Assembly: GCA_039187315.1 (NCBI GenBank)
Contig: JBCCZQ010000049.1
Span: forward strand, 1 to 24,746
Direction: 5' to 3'
Length of the DNA stretch: 24,746 nt
Source: JANQQZ01 sp039187315
Lineage (GTDB): Bacteria > Planctomycetota > Phycisphaerae > Phycisphaerales > UBA1924
The position numbers were made by a program, and so were the translations under genes. Under the pieces are notes generated by a model. It did not search any database. It had not been told where the DNA came from and saw nothing but the letters and a program-made list of their open reading frames with translations. Each line of letters starts with the position of its first letter. The stretch's first letter is position 1. Below are positions 13,199 through 21,400 of this stretch, one piece after another.

Positions 13199-13984
13199 TC
13201 AGTAATCGATCCCCTGGATGCCCTCGACCGTGTTGTGCAGCGCCCGTATGTCCGTGCCGTTGAGCGGGTTGGGCGTCGTGGGTTTGGCGTCGAGCGGGGA
13301 GAGCACATCGCCGTGCCCGTCGGCGAATGCCATCGGGGTGAGCGCGTCGTAGTGCCCGTCCACGATGCCGGGCTGTTCGCGCCGGTACGTCAGGTCGCTG
13401 TCATAGAGCAGCACCTTGCCAGCGGGGCTGCGTACACCCGCCGGGCGGGTCGGCGCGACCAGCGACGGGTCCGCCGATGCCCCGTCCGACCAGTTCCGCG
13501 GCCGGGCGAGGAAGCTGTGGCTGTACTCGTAGCTGACGACCTCCTGCGGCTCGAGCTCGGTGAGCAGGTCCACATCGGGCAGGGACTTGTCCCGACCTGG
13601 CGAGACCCAGATCTCGAATGCCTCCTCCCATGGCGTGATGTCGCTGACCAGCGCGGGCCAGAGCGTTGCCATGGGCCAGACGTCGCTGATCGCGATGATC
13701 GCCTCGCCGTCGCGGGCGTACCAGCGCATCGAGTACAGATCCCCCGGGACCGAGGCGTTGTCAATATCGATCTTCCCCGGGAACGGGTAGACCTCGTGCG
13801 CATCGGCGTAGAGCGCGAAGCTCTGGCCGATGGAACGGACGTTCGTGAGGCTCAGCGTCTGCCGAGCCTGGGTCCGAGCCGAGCCCAGCGCGGGCAGGAT
13901 CAGGCCGATCAGGATGCCGATCACACCGATGACCACCAGCAGTTCGATGAGTGTGAACGCGCGGCGTCGGCTGGACGTGGTCAT
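13199..13984 (-). CDS. type II secretion-type pseudopilin (prepilin-like protein)
   Basis: The 261-aa product starts with a type IV prepilin leader: basic MTTSSRRRA, cleavage before F10, then FTLIELLVVIGVIGILIGLILPAL with Glu at mature position 5. The prepilin peptidase cleaves after Ala here instead of the usual Gly. The rest follows the planctomycete pattern: LPALGSARTQARQTLSLTNVRSIGQSFALYADAHEVYP and near the C-terminus MAFADGHGDVLSP. Such proteins are abundant in planctomycetes and are usually annotated as 'type II secretion system protein' although most lie outside secretion operons. GGAG lies 8 nt before the ATG. It follows the 280-aa membrane protein by 27 bp on the same strand, so both are probably one transcript. 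The partner complex is unknown. Confidence 0.9.
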   Translation of the reverse strand: MTTSSRRRAFTLIELLVVIGVIGILIGLILPALGSARTQARQTLSLTNVRSIGQSFALYADAHEVYPFPGKIDIDNASVPGDLYSMRWYARDGEAIIAISDVWPMATLWPALVSDITPWEEAFEIWVSPGRDKSLPDVDLLTELEPQEVVSYEYSHSFLARPRNWSDGASADPSLVAPTRPAGVRSPAGKVLLYDSDLTYRREQPGIVDGHYDALTPMAFADGHGDVLSPLDAKPTTPNPLNGTDIRALHNTVEGIQGIDY

Positions 13985-14011
13985 GACTATCGCTCCAAGG
14001 AATGAGACGGG

Positions 14012-14854
14012 TCAGCCGCCCCTGGGCTCGTTCTCGCTGCCGGACTGCCGGAGGTCGGCGATCGTTCTGCGGACGTGGTCCATCACGCTCTTGTCGGTCG
14101 TGGCGAGCGATGCGGATGCCGGCTGCCAACCCGCGCCGGTCCTGCGGAGGACGAGGGTCAACCAGCTGTCGGGTCCGTCGGCGTCCGAGCCTTTCGACCG
14201 CATCGGGATCTTGACCTCGATGAGTTCGCCGCGGGCGCCCTGATCGAGGATGCCGGGGAAACGGCTCTCGAACGTGGCCGATAGTGTGGTGATATCGAGC
14301 GGGTCGCTGTCGCCGTCGCGGTTCACGCTTCGGTTGACCGAGATACCGCGCACGGCCTCGGGCGGCTGTTCGGGCGTCGAGATCCGGATCGCCGTCGGGT
14401 CAGCCGAAGCGTGGCGCAGCAGCGGACCGATGATCGCATCGAACGCGCCGGGGCCCTGGCCTTCGGCCCCGCCCAGTTCGGACAACGCGGCGTCAAGGTC
14501 ACCGTCTTTCGTGGTCAGCGCGCTGAGCAAGGTTGCCAGGCTTGCGCCCGCGCCAGCGCTGGACGCGTCGACACGCGTGCCGATCGCCTGCGCCTGCGAG
14601 CGAGCGTCCGCGTCGCTGCGGACTCTGGTCAGCTCGTAGCTGGCATCCTCGTCCTCGATCCAGTCGATTTCTCGGAGGTTCGCGGGAGCTCGTTCACGCT
14701 GGACGGGCTCGGGCACGGAGCCGTCCGCAGCTACGAGCCTTGGCTTGGGTGTGTCCGTTCGCTCGCTGCGCGTCGGCAGAAGACCGCGGATCGCGAGGCT
14801 CAGACCCGCGACCGCGAGCACGATGGCGACGAAGATCTTGGTCTGCTTCGGCAT
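14012..14854 (-). CDS. membrane-anchored protein upstream of the pseudopilin, unknown function
   Basis: The 280-aa product is not recognised. Residues 5-26 form a single N-terminal hydrophobic segment (KIFVAIVLAVAGLSLAIRGLL), followed by a Pro/Arg-rich stalk and a soluble domain outside the membrane. The part around 90-150 is helical and Ala-rich; the C-terminal third (TTLSATFESRFPGIL, then SWLTLVLRRTGAGWQPAS) looks like a beta-rich fold that might be NTF2/cystatin-like. There are no cysteines. The ATG at 14854 is preferred over one six codons upstream because GAGGGG lies 6 nt before it. It lies 27 bp upstream of the pseudopilin gene, so the two may work together at the envelope. It is smaller and of other composition than the known secretion-system subunits, so no such name is given. 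Confidence 0.8.
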   Translation of the reverse strand: MPKQTKIFVAIVLAVAGLSLAIRGLLPTRSERTDTPKPRLVAADGSVPEPVQRERAPANLREIDWIEDEDASYELTRVRSDADARSQAQAIGTRVDASSAGAGASLATLLSALTTKDGDLDAALSELGGAEGQGPGAFDAIIGPLLRHASADPTAIRISTPEQPPEAVRGISVNRSVNRDGDSDPLDITTLSATFESRFPGILDQGARGELIEVKIPMRSKGSDADGPDSWLTLVLRRTGAGWQPASASLATTDKSVMDHVRRTIADLRQSGSENEPRGG

Positions 14855-14976
14855 GCGCGTCCCCTCGCTCACGCCCCGCGTCGCCCGGACTCGGGGACCT
14901 CGAGACGTCGAACTCGATGGAGCCGTAGATGCGCGAGGGCTGCTGTCCTGTCAGGATTGCTGAAAGAATTCGGCCG

Positions 14977-16032
14977 TCAGACGGCGGCCGGCTCCCGGCG
15001 GACAGCGAGGTGCCCGGCGAGATAGGCGTCGAGGGCGGCGTGAACGGCCTCGGCCGTCGGCGCGGTCCGGATTGCCTGCTGGAGCGGCTTGGCCGAGTGA
15101 TGCCGGCTGTTCATGGGCTTGACGAGCCATGAGACACGCGTCCGGATCTTGTGCAGGGCGTAGTGGTCGCCGCGGTACTCGCGCATGCGGTCGAAGTAGC
15201 CCCGGGTGATGCCCACGATCTGTGCGTGCGAGGGCTGAGGCGGTGCATGGCCGGTTGTCTGCAGCGCCCAGGCGTCGCGGAAGATCCAGGGCCTGGCCAT
15301 CGCGCCCCGCCCGATCATCACGCCGGCGCAGCCGGTTGCACGCATCATGGCGAGCGCGTCCTCGGCGGAGGTGACGTCGCCGTTGCCCAGCACCGGGATC
15401 GTGCCGCCTGTGTACGCCCCGACCGCTTCGACCACGCGCTTGATGCCCTCACGGCGGCACTGGCCCTTGAACCGCATCTCGGTCGTTCGGCCGTGGACCG
15501 TGATGCCGACGCAGCCGACATCCGTCAGCCGGCAGGCGAGCGTCTCGGCGCAGCGGTCCTGCACCGCCGCCTCGTCCCAGCCGAGCCGCATCTTCGCGGT
15601 GAGCGGAACGTGTTCGGGCAGGGCCTTACGGATCGCCTCGGCGATCCGCACTGCGCCGGGCACATCGCACATCAGCTTGCTGCCGCCGTCTTTCTTGACG
15701 ACCTTGTCGACCGGGCAGCCCATGTTGATGTCGACGACGGTCGCGCCGTGGTCGGCGGCCCAGATCGCGCCCTCGGCCATCAGCGTCGGGTCGGCCCCGT
15801 AGAGCTGCATGCCGATGGGCTTGTCGGCGTCGTTGGTGCGGGCGAGATCGACTGATTCCTGGTTGCCGCGGAGCAGGCCGTGGGGGCTGAGCAGGTCGGT
15901 GCAGGCCAAGCCGACGCCGCCCAGCTCCCGGCAGGTGATCCGCCAGGCGAGGTCGCAGTAGCCGGCCATGGGCGCGAGCATGAGGTTGCTCTGGAGGGAC
16001 ACAGGCCCGATTTGGAGCGGAACGCCGATCAC
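14977..16032 (-). CDS. tRNA-dihydrouridine synthase
   Basis: FMN-dependent reduction of uridine to dihydrouridine in the tRNA D-loop. The 351-aa product has the Dus TIM barrel and C-terminal helical tRNA-binding domain. Motifs: LAPMAGYCDLAWR (19-31), GMQLYGADP, DINMGCPVDKVVKKDGGSKLM (101-121) with catalytic Cys106, the lysine in TAKMRLGWD, VHGRT, GNGDV and GVMIGRGAMARPWIF. It most resembles DusB-type enzymes, but I cannot separate DusA/B/C safely. The start is GTG at 16032. A TAGAAT -10 box ends only 6 nt before it and no Shine-Dalgarno is present, so the mRNA is probably leaderless. It diverges from the LolC/E-type gene with 58 bp between. Confidence 0.93.
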   Translation of the reverse strand: MIGVPLQIGPVSLQSNLMLAPMAGYCDLAWRITCRELGGVGLACTDLLSPHGLLRGNQESVDLARTNDADKPIGMQLYGADPTLMAEGAIWAADHGATVVDINMGCPVDKVVKKDGGSKLMCDVPGAVRIAEAIRKALPEHVPLTAKMRLGWDEAAVQDRCAETLACRLTDVGCVGITVHGRTTEMRFKGQCRREGIKRVVEAVGAYTGGTIPVLGNGDVTSAEDALAMMRATGCAGVMIGRGAMARPWIFRDAWALQTTGHAPPQPSHAQIVGITRGYFDRMREYRGDHYALHKIRTRVSWLVKPMNSRHHSAKPLQQAIRTAPTAEAVHAALDAYLAGHLAVRREPAAV

Positions 16033-16038
16033 GTGTTC

Positions 16039-16044
16039 ATTCTA
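16039..16044 (-). promoter_or_regulatory. -10 box for dus, leaderless
   Basis: TAGAAT on the minus strand (ACTAGAAT) followed by 6 nt and the GTG start, placing the predicted transcript start on the start codon. Confidence 0.5.
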
Positions 16045-16075
16045 GTGCGGTGCAAGACGGCCCCCCGGAACCGGA

Positions 16076-16081
16076 TAGAGT
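16076..16081 (+). promoter_or_regulatory. -10 box for the LolC/E-type gene, near-leaderless
   Basis: TAGAGT followed by 9 nt and the ATG at 16091. No Shine-Dalgarno is visible between them. It shares a 58-bp gap with the divergent dus promoter. Confidence 0.45.
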
Positions 16082-16090
16082 CGGCATCGC

Positions 16091-17596
16091 ATGTACCAGG
16101 CCCTGCTCACACGCCGCTACCTGACCCGGAAGATCATGCCGCTGCTCGCCTCGGCGGCGGTCATGCTCTCGGTCGCGATGGAGCTGATCACTTGGTCGGT
16201 GATGGGGGGGTTCCTTGAGGAGCTGATCAACTCTGGTCGCTCGCTGATCGGCGATGTGGAGATCAGCCGCCCGCAGCTGGGGATCGCGCACTACCAGGAC
16301 CTGATGGCCCGTCTGGAGGCCGACGAGCTGATCGTCGCCGCTACACCGACGGTCGATGCGTTCGGGCTGATCTCGCTGGGGCAGTTCCGGGTGACCGAGT
16401 GCCTGATCAAGGGCATCGAGCCGGAATCGTTCGACCGTGTGACGGGCTTCCGGCGGTCGCTGTACTGGAAGCCGCTCGACGAACCGATCCGCAAGGACAC
16501 GCTGGGGATGGACCCACGGCTGGATACGGACGCCCTCGCCCGAGCATCGTTCGAACGCCGGGAGCGCGAGGGCGCGACACTCGCGCCCGATCCGGAGGCG
16601 CTCTCCAAAACGCCGAGAGCGGTCCTCGGGCTCGAGATCTACGGCAAGCGGGAGATCCGCGACCCGGCGGGGTTCGTGATCGACGACTACCTGACCGGGC
16701 GGGCGATCACGGCCAACGTGCTGCCGACGGACACCCGCGGCGGGATCCTCGAGCCGGTCGCGCGGCGGTTCGAGATCGCCAACGAGTTCGCCTCGGGCGT
16801 GTTCGAGATCGATTCGAGCACGATGTACGTGCCGCTGGCCGAGCTCCAGGACATGCTCAAGATGGACGAGGCCGAGCGGGTCGAGGCGGCGGGCCAGCCG
16901 GAGCTGGTCACCGATCCGGAGACGGGAGAGCAGCGGTTTGTTCTGCCGCAGGTCGTGGGCGTGGAGCCGGCGCGGGTGACGTCGGTGCTGGTCCGTGGCG
17001 TGGACGAGGCAGAGCTGGAGACGCTGCGCGAACGGGTGCGCGACATCTACGCCGAATTCGCCGGTGAGCACGCGGCGGCGCCACCCATCGAGCAGGTCAG
17101 GATCCTGACGTGGGAGGACCGCAACGCCACGCTGATCAACGCGATCCGCAAGGAGACGGCCCTGGTGCTGTTCATCTTTGGGGTGATCAGCCTGACAAGC
17201 GTTTTCCTGGTGCTGGCGATCTTCTGGAGCATGGTCAGCGAGCGGACGAAGGACATCGGCATCCTTCGGGCCGTCGGGGCGAGCCGGCTGGGGGTGGCGT
17301 GGCTCTGGGTGCGGTACGGTCTGGCGATCGGCGCGGTCGGCACGACGCTGGGCATCGGGCTTGCGCTGCTTGTGATCGGCAACATCAACGCGATCCACGA
17401 CTGGCTTGGCTCGGCGCTCGGGCTGACGATCTGGGACCCGGCGGTGTACTACTTCACAACAATCCCGGAGGACCTCGATGCCGGCAAGGTCGCGATCGTG
17501 GCCGCGGCCGGCGTCGTGAGCTGCGCGCTGGGCGCCTTGCTGCCGGCCTGGCGGGCAGCCTTCATGGACCCGGTGCGGGCCCTGCGTTTCGAGTGA
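16091..17596 (+). CDS. ABC transporter permease, LolC/LolE (MacB-like) type
   Basis: Inner-membrane permease of a lipoprotein-releasing-type ABC transporter. The 501-aa topology is that of LolC/E: one transmembrane helix at the N-terminus (about 17-40), a large periplasmic domain (about 45-350), then three helices (about 358-382, 408-430, 468-490). SERTKDIGILRAVGAS after helix 2 is the family coupling motif, and the C-terminus PAWRAAFMDPVRALRFE is typical. The periplasmic domain is longer than in LolC/E (about 400-415 aa total), with an acidic, charged insertion near 130-175. The ATPase gene follows 19 bp later. Only one permease is present, so a homodimer is likely. The cargo is not proven; outer-membrane-bound lipoproteins are the usual substrate. 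Confidence 0.88.
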   Translation: MYQALLTRRYLTRKIMPLLASAAVMLSVAMELITWSVMGGFLEELINSGRSLIGDVEISRPQLGIAHYQDLMARLEADELIVAATPTVDAFGLISLGQFRVTECLIKGIEPESFDRVTGFRRSLYWKPLDEPIRKDTLGMDPRLDTDALARASFERREREGATLAPDPEALSKTPRAVLGLEIYGKREIRDPAGFVIDDYLTGRAITANVLPTDTRGGILEPVARRFEIANEFASGVFEIDSSTMYVPLAELQDMLKMDEAERVEAAGQPELVTDPETGEQRFVLPQVVGVEPARVTSVLVRGVDEAELETLRERVRDIYAEFAGEHAAAPPIEQVRILTWEDRNATLINAIRKETALVLFIFGVISLTSVFLVLAIFWSMVSERTKDIGILRAVGASRLGVAWLWVRYGLAIGAVGTTLGIGLALLVIGNINAIHDWLGSALGLTIWDPAVYYFTTIPEDLDAGKVAIVAAAGVVSCALGALLPAWRAAFMDPVRALRFE

Positions 17597-17615
17597 GCTG
17601 GAGCTGCCAACGACC

Positions 17616-18365
<750 letters not shown>

Positions 18366-18433
18366 GAGCGGTCGGCACGCCGGATTCCGCCGCGATTGGT
18401 CCTTGAAAGGGGACTGTGGCCGGAGGCATCCGC

Positions 18434-18439
18434 TAGGAT
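18434..18439 (+). promoter_or_regulatory. -10-like box before the hydrolase-GH3 unit
   Basis: GCTAGGAT, identical to the box before the 703-aa protein gene. The predicted transcript start is near 18446, which excludes the TTG start at 18396 and favours GTG 18483 or ATG 18585. No good -35 is seen at normal distance. Confidence 0.35.
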
Positions 18440-18482
18440 CGATGATCTTGCCGCACAGGGCAGGAACGGAGCACCCGCCGAC

Positions 18483-19376
18483 GTGACACCGCAGCCCTCT
18501 TCAGCCGCCACCAGGGCCTCGAGTTTGGCCGATGTCGGTCATCCAAGCGGTCTGCGTGTATCGACCGACCTTCGCTCGCACGAGATGGTCGATCTGGTCG
18601 GCCGAAGCGGGAAGACCGTATCCGCGCACGTCCGGTCGTTCGGGAGCGGTGTGCCGATGTGCTTCCTGCACGGGCTTGTCGGGCTCAATGAGCACTGGGA
18701 GGACTCGGCCCGATCGGTTTCGGATCGGGCACGGTGTGTCCTGTTCCAGCTGCCGCTGCTCCAGCTCAAGGGCACGGACTGTTCCGTTGACGGCGCGACC
18801 GAGCTGACCGCGCGGTTCCTTGCAGAGCATGTGGGTGAGCCCGCGATCTTGGTGGGCAACTCGTTCGGCGGCCATGTAGCGACCCGTGTGGCACTCGAGT
18901 ACCCGGACCGGGTCGCGGGCCTTGTGCTCGCGGGATCGAGCGGGCTGATCGAGCGCACGACGGTCCGCGAGGTGCAGCTGCGCCCGAGCCGGGAGTGGCT
19001 CGGCGAGCGCCTCGCCGAACTGTTCTTCGACCCGGCGTACATCCGAGAGTCGGACCTGGACCGTGCGCACGCCGAGCTCTCGCAGCGCTCCGGTGCACGG
19101 GCGATGATCAAGCTCAGCCGTTCGGCCCGCAAGGACCACCTCGGCGCACGCCTCGGCGAGATCCGCTGCCCGACGCTCCTGGTCTGGGGTCGTCAGGATG
19201 TGGTGACACCGCCCGAGGCGGCGAGCCAATTCGCCAAAGCGATCCCGAACGCCAAGCTGGTCTGGTTCGACCAGTGCGGCCATGCCCCGATGATGGAGAT
19301 GCCCGACCGGTTCGCGGCGGAGCTCCGGGCGTTCGCTGGAGAGGTGGCCGCCGGTACCGCCTCGGGTCCGCGATGA
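18483..19376 (+). CDS. alpha/beta hydrolase coupled to the GH3 gene
   Basis: Serine hydrolase with the classical triad: oxyanion turn FLHGLVG, nucleophile elbow VGNSFGGH (Ser127 counting from GTG 18483), acid in VWGRQDVVTP, base in QCGHAPMME. It resembles the 2-hydroxymuconate-semialdehyde hydrolase / haloperoxidase-like group of about 270 aa. No signal peptide is present. The start is uncertain: the frame is open from TTG 18396; GTG 18483 has GGAG 11 nt upstream; ATG 18585 starts right at the conserved domain (MVDLVGRSGKTVSAHV). Residues before that ATG are low-complexity, so the shorter form is quite possible. The stop overlaps the GH3 start (ATGA), indicating coupled translation. A hydrolase next to an amide-forming enzyme could release or recycle the same acyl group. 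This is inference. Confidence 0.85.
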   Translation: MTPQPSSAATRASSLADVGHPSGLRVSTDLRSHEMVDLVGRSGKTVSAHVRSFGSGVPMCFLHGLVGLNEHWEDSARSVSDRARCVLFQLPLLQLKGTDCSVDGATELTARFLAEHVGEPAILVGNSFGGHVATRVALEYPDRVAGLVLAGSSGLIERTTVREVQLRPSREWLGERLAELFFDPAYIRESDLDRAHAELSQRSGARAMIKLSRSARKDHLGARLGEIRCPTLLVWGRQDVVTPPEAASQFAKAIPNAKLVWFDQCGHAPMMEMPDRFAAELRAFAGEVAAGTASGPR

Positions 19377-21070
19377 ACTCCGGCAGTCCGACACGGTTCG
19401 AAGGCGACGACCCGCTGCGTGTGAACCTCGACGCCGGGCTCTCTTGGACCTCGACGATCGGGTACGGGCTGGAAGCGAGGCTCGCGCTGCGACGGCCGAA
19501 GCTGGACGACCGCGGCTGGTGGCGTGCCAACACGGCCCAGATCCAGATGCGGCAGCTCCGCCGGATCCTCAGCACCGCCGCCGACACCGAGCTCGGCCGA
19601 GAGGGCGGCTTCGCGAAGCTGCTCGGCCTTGATGACCGCGACCTGCTGCCCGCATACAGGCAATCGCTGCCGGTGCGGACATACGAGGGCTACCGCGAGC
19701 GGATCGTCCGCGCGCGCGAACACGGTGAGCGCGATGTCTTCTGGCCGGGGCTCGTTCAGGCCTACGCCCAGACCAGCGGAACGACCGCGGGCGACAAGTT
19801 CATGCCCCAGTCCGAGGCGATGTTCAAGTCGAATTATCGCGCGAGCCTTGACATCTTCGCCACCATGATGCGGTGGGGCGTCTCGATCGGGCGGCTCTTT
19901 GGAGGGCAGGTGCTGTTCCTCGGCGGCTCATCGGCTGTGGACGAAAACGAGCACGGCGTACGCACGGGTGACCTGTCCGGGCTCGTCATGCCCCTGATCC
20001 ACTGGCCGCTGACCAAGGTCTATTCGCCCGGCGCGGACATCGCGCTGATGGACGATTGGCCAGAGAAGATCGAGGCGATGGCGCAGCGCACGATCGACCA
20101 GGACGTCCGCATGATCAGCGGCATGCCGAGCTGGTCAGGCGTGTTGCTCGAGCGGCTTCTGGCGCTCGGGAAGGAGCGCGGCCGCAAGGCCGACCGCGTC
20201 CGCGACCTCTGGCCGAATTTCTTTGTCTTCGTGCACGGCGGCGTGAAGTACGCTCCGTTCAAGCATCACCTGACCGAGCTGATCGAGGGCGAAGGCGCCG
20301 ATGACCTGCCGATGCGGCTCGAACTCTACCCCGCGAGCGAAGCGTTCGTCGCGATCCAGGACGAGCCGTGGGACCCCAGCCTGCGCCTGTGCGCTGATAT
20401 CGGCAACTTCTTCGAGTTCGTGCCCATCGAGGAGATCGAGTCGGACACACCCACGGCTCACGCCGCGTGGGAGGTCGAGAAGGGCCAGCGGTACGTCGTC
20501 GTTCTGACCACGTGCGCCGGCCTGTGCCGGTACGTGCTCGGCGACGTGGTCGAGTTCGACACCATCCCGGCGGGCCTGGACGGCGTGGGCGGCGAGGGCC
20601 CGTGCCGGCTGCGGATCGTCGGCCGCCACAAGCTGTTCATCAACGCGTTCGGTGAGAATCTGATCGTCGAGCACATCGAGACGGCCGTGGGCGAGGCCGC
20701 CGCGGCGGTGGGCGTCAAGACCGGCGAGTTCACCGCCGGTCCGGTGTATCCCGATGGCGACACGCCCGCCGGGCTCGAGTTGGTCATCGAATCGAAGCTC
20801 TGGGGCGACGCGGCCGATCGCTTCCGGAACACGTTTGACGCCTCGCTCAAGCAGCAGAACGTCGACTACACGACGAAGCGCACCGATTCGCTCGGGATGG
20901 CCCCCCCGACGGTCACCACGGTGCCCGCGGGCACCTTCCACCGCTGGATGGAGAGCCGCGGCAAGCTGGGCGGGCAGAACAAGTGCCCGCGCTGCGCCAA
21001 CCACCGCGACTTTGTCGAGGGTGTGGTGCGGATCGCTGACGGTCAGGCGGCCGGAGGGGTGCTGGCATGA
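19373..21070 (+). CDS. GH3-family acyl-acid amido synthetase
   Basis: The 565-aa ANL-superfamily enzyme is of the GH3 type, known from plants, where members adenylate auxin or jasmonate and join it to an amino acid. Motifs in order: ATP motif QTSGTTAGDKFMP (133-145), a GGVKYAPF-containing helix, ATP motif YPASEAFVAIQDE, CRYVLGDVVEF with the hinge Asp, GRHKLFINAFGENLIVEHIE, and the C-terminal RGKLGGQNKCPR with the conserved lysine. Length matches plant GH3 (about 570-610) and bacterial homologues. It is cytoplasmic. The ATG at 19373 overlaps the upstream hydrolase stop (ATGA), and its own stop overlaps the next gene in the same way. The substrate is unknown. A lipid, fatty acid or aromatic acid is as likely as a hormone in a bacterium. 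Confidence 0.93.
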   Translation: MNSGSPTRFEGDDPLRVNLDAGLSWTSTIGYGLEARLALRRPKLDDRGWWRANTAQIQMRQLRRILSTAADTELGREGGFAKLLGLDDRDLLPAYRQSLPVRTYEGYRERIVRAREHGERDVFWPGLVQAYAQTSGTTAGDKFMPQSEAMFKSNYRASLDIFATMMRWGVSIGRLFGGQVLFLGGSSAVDENEHGVRTGDLSGLVMPLIHWPLTKVYSPGADIALMDDWPEKIEAMAQRTIDQDVRMISGMPSWSGVLLERLLALGKERGRKADRVRDLWPNFFVFVHGGVKYAPFKHHLTELIEGEGADDLPMRLELYPASEAFVAIQDEPWDPSLRLCADIGNFFEFVPIEEIESDTPTAHAAWEVEKGQRYVVVLTTCAGLCRYVLGDVVEFDTIPAGLDGVGGEGPCRLRIVGRHKLFINAFGENLIVEHIETAVGEAAAAVGVKTGEFTAGPVYPDGDTPAGLELVIESKLWGDAADRFRNTFDASLKQQNVDYTTKRTDSLGMAPPTVTTVPAGTFHRWMESRGKLGGQNKCPRCANHRDFVEGVVRIADGQAAGGVLA

Positions 21071-21327
21071 CAGCGCGAACCGAGTCTCCGGATACGCCCG
21101 GTGCGAATGCGGATGCGGCGACCATGTCCGGCTACGACACCCAGGAGAAGATCCGACGCCTCGAGCGTGATCTCGAGACCGTCTCGTCGCTGAGCAGGTC
21201 GCAGTCCGCTGAGATCAGGGTGCTCCGCACGCGGATCGCGCAGCTCAGGGCCAGCCGCTGGCGCAAGCTCGGGCAGAAGCTCGGGCTCGCGATGACCCTT
21301 GACTGGGAGAGGACCGCCCGCCGCTGA
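21067..21327 (+). CDS. coiled-coil miniprotein coupled to GH3
   Basis: The 86-aa product is not recognised. Residues 26-62 form a charged heptad-rich helix (EKIRRLERDLETVSSLSRSQSAEIRVLRTRI), a probable coiled coil. The tail ASRWRKLGQKLGLAMTLDW is basic and amphipathic and resembles C-terminal tails I know from some glycosyltransferases. It has no cysteine and no membrane segment. The ATG overlaps the GH3 stop (ATGA), so it is a genuine operon member. It may serve as an oligomerisation or membrane-docking partner. An inverted repeat (GATCGGG/CCCGATC) follows the stop. Confidence 0.75.
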   Translation: MTARTESPDTPGANADAATMSGYDTQEKIRRLERDLETVSSLSRSQSAEIRVLRTRIAQLRASRWRKLGQKLGLAMTLDWERTARR

Positions 21328-21347
21328 TCGGGTCTGATTCCCCGATC
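21326..21347 (+). terminator. possible terminator hairpin after the GH3 operon
   Basis: A perfect 7-bp stem GATCGGG/CCCGATC with an 8-nt loop begins at the stop codon of the miniprotein gene. No T-run follows, so it is weak or only stabilises the transcript end. Confidence 0.35.
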
Positions 21348-21363
21348 CACTGCCGAACGATGG

Positions 21364-21393
21364 TTGGCGTGATGGCCACCGACGATCTAGAGT
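21364..21393 (+). promoter_or_regulatory. nuoH promoter, leaderless
   Basis: TTGGCG (21364-21369), an 18-nt spacer, then TAGAGT (21388-21393), followed by 7 nt and the ATG at 21401. The predicted transcript starts on or next to the start codon, and no Shine-Dalgarno is visible. Confidence 0.5.
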
Positions 21394-21400
21394 GCTGCTC

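Noticed and set aside
13187..13200. Short hairpin GATCC/GGATC after the pseudopilin gene as a terminator
   Set aside because: The stem is only 5 bp and no proper T-run follows.
11717..14005. 762-aa plus-strand open frame opposite gdhA and the pseudopilin gene
   Set aside because: It is antisense to two clearly identified genes, rich in Arg/Asp/Gly/Val with no domain sense, and typical of shadow frames in GC-rich DNA.
18396..18482. TTG start at 18396 for the hydrolase
   Set aside because: It lies upstream of the likely -10 box and adds low-complexity residues not expected in the family.
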